NCBI GenBank assembly: GCA_017591395.1
Contig: WEDG01005601.1
Location: 24,574-88,573 of the forward strand
Source: Schistocephalus solidus
Lineage: Eukaryota > Platyhelminthes > Cestoda > Diphyllobothriidea > Diphyllobothriidae
Direction of reading: 5' to 3'
DNA: 64,000 nucleotides
Shown here: piece by piece, positions 62,915-64,000 of the stretch
Numbering within the stretch: the first letter of the stretch is position 1
Layout of the letters: each line of letters opens with the position of its first letter
Notes under the pieces: model-generated
What the model was told of the DNA's origin: nothing
The model's input: the letters and a program-made list of their open reading frames with translations, nothing else
The model's database searches: none
Position numbers and translations under genes: made by a program

Positions 62915-64000
62915 GCGTCCCAGTCAATTAATGGTGTATTAAAACCTTCAGCGATAACTGTATCTTGAATCTGAACTGCATATTTTATTATTTCAAACAT
63001 CATCTCGTCAAATTCTGGAACTTGCTTCGGCGGTATGTATATAGTCAAGAGATTCAGATTTTTTCTCCATGCCTCTTGAATTTAACTAAACTGCTTTGCA
63101 GCCGCAAGAGCAAGCAATTATATGTTCAGGTAATATGACTGCTCTGTTAACGTAGATTACCATTGCCCACCTTTTTATGCAGTCTGTCTTGACGGAAAAG
63201 TTAATATCCATCGATAGAAATTTCACAATCCAATATTTCCACCTGCAACCAAGTATTTGTAATGGAAATGACATCCGGATTCAAATCGGAAATCCATGCT
63301 TACAGTTAATCTAGTTTCTAGAACAAACTCTGTGCGTTTGTTTAAAGAAAGTGGAGCTTCGTCTGGACAGATTTTTGAAAAATATTTGGCTACTGCTTTT
63401 TGATCGAACTGGAGGTCGATGTGTTAACTGAAATTTTTAGCACTGAGCGGTATTTTATTGTGATCTGGCTGCCCTCCATACCCAGTGTCATGGGCTTTCT
63501 CCAGAGAAATGACCTTTGGGCGTGTATAATTACTTCCTTTCAGATTTTGAGATTTCTCTCGCCCAGTCTGGATCGCTTGAGGAGTTCTACTTTGAGCCCT
63601 CTCCATTTTCTCACTCTCCGCAGGTGAAAAATCTGGCAGAACAAAACCGTTATGTGAGAGTTTTGAAGCAAAGATTTCTTGCTCAGCAAAAGCTGGGCTT
63701 CTAACTCATTCTGCAGGACAAGCTTTAGCGGTCATGCTGTGCTTGACTCATAATTTCAGTCTCTTAATTGACCCATTATGAAGGCTTTTAGAACGGTGAC
63801 CCTCTCGTCCTCCTTTAAGAGGCATTCAAGATAGCTCAGAAATAGCTCCCTGTCACCGTGTATTCTTGCTTTTGGGGTGTTAGATTTAGATTCAGGCACG
63901 CCTTTGATAACTACGCGTTTAAGAATTAAGAATTTATATTTGGTTAGCACTGGTAAGGCACTGTCTAAGCAAACATTAGTAACGAAATAAAGTGATGACA
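62915..64000 (-). mobile_element. LINE ORF1/endonuclease region, degenerate, continuing beyond the window
   Basis: On the minus strand, an ORF1-like region (RVVIKGVPESKSNTP, about 63880-63925; ELLKRSRLGERNLKI, about 63545-63590) is followed by EEP endonuclease blocks: WLQVEILDCEISIDGY (about 63190-63245), NLLTIYIPPKQVPEFDEM (about 63010-63060) and GFNTPLIDWDAL (about 62915-62950). The endonuclease is cut exactly where the SINE array ends. Several stops lie between the blocks. Related to the CR1/Jockey-like elements at 3200-8075. Confidence 0.75.

Overview
This is a nuclear genome window from an animal, most likely a parasitic flatworm and perhaps a tapeworm. The evidence is moderate GC content, a long intron-rich gene, CR1/Jockey-like LINEs, a Penelope-like element and dense tRNA-derived SINE repeats. 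From memory, SINE-encoded pseudo-peptides of the kind seen here (MVERSTQIPKVAGSNPRC-like) also appear in flatworm gene predictions. The species assignment is inference only.

Layout. From 1 to about 9.85 kb lies a graveyard of broken non-LTR retrotransposons in both orientations. It holds two copies of one minus-strand family (1-1255 and 8878-9850), a plus-strand LINE (3200-5591) abutting a minus-strand LINE (5592-8075), and smaller reverse-transcriptase and 3'-UTR fragments.

From 10561 to 49896 on the plus strand lies one large gene that fills the middle of the window. It encodes a subfamily III CHD chromatin remodeler (CHD6/7/8/9, Drosophila kismet type). I could reconstruct 27 coding exons with matching splice phases, about 3,722 codons. 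In order they encode: a Ser/Pro-rich N-terminus, a basic region, chromodomain 1, a chromodomain 2 split by a long insert, the two SNF2 ATPase lobes, the conserved post-helicase modules, a SANT-like region, a BRK domain, and a C-terminal tail rich in RGG, poly-Ala and poly-Gln. Three places in otherwise conserved exons (about 18301, 19524 and 21794-21797) do not read through cleanly. All three can be explained by single-base indels at or beside short A runs, so assembly error is the leading explanation over pseudogenisation. The first can alternatively be a GC-AG intron.

The introns carry an antisense Penelope-like element with a GIY-YIG endonuclease (about 28.85-30.40 kb) flanked by SINE pieces and (TA)n. 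They also hold a 48-bp-arm hairpin, several copies of a dispersed G/C-rich repeat (an irregular tandem cluster at 37.4-39.4 kb), an inverted pair of a second tRNA-derived repeat (42.9 and 43.2 kb), and degenerate TTAGGG-like DNA.

Downstream of the gene (50-64 kb) no confident host gene is seen. This part holds CCCTAA-like repeats, an AT-rich stretch with one orphan ORF, an inverted/direct ~355-bp repeat cluster (55.4-56.26 kb), a (TA)n tract, and a striking tandem array of about 22 copies of a ~302-bp tRNA-headed SINE unit (56.3-62.9 kb). The array runs straight into the minus-strand ORF1/endonuclease region of another LINE that continues past the window end.
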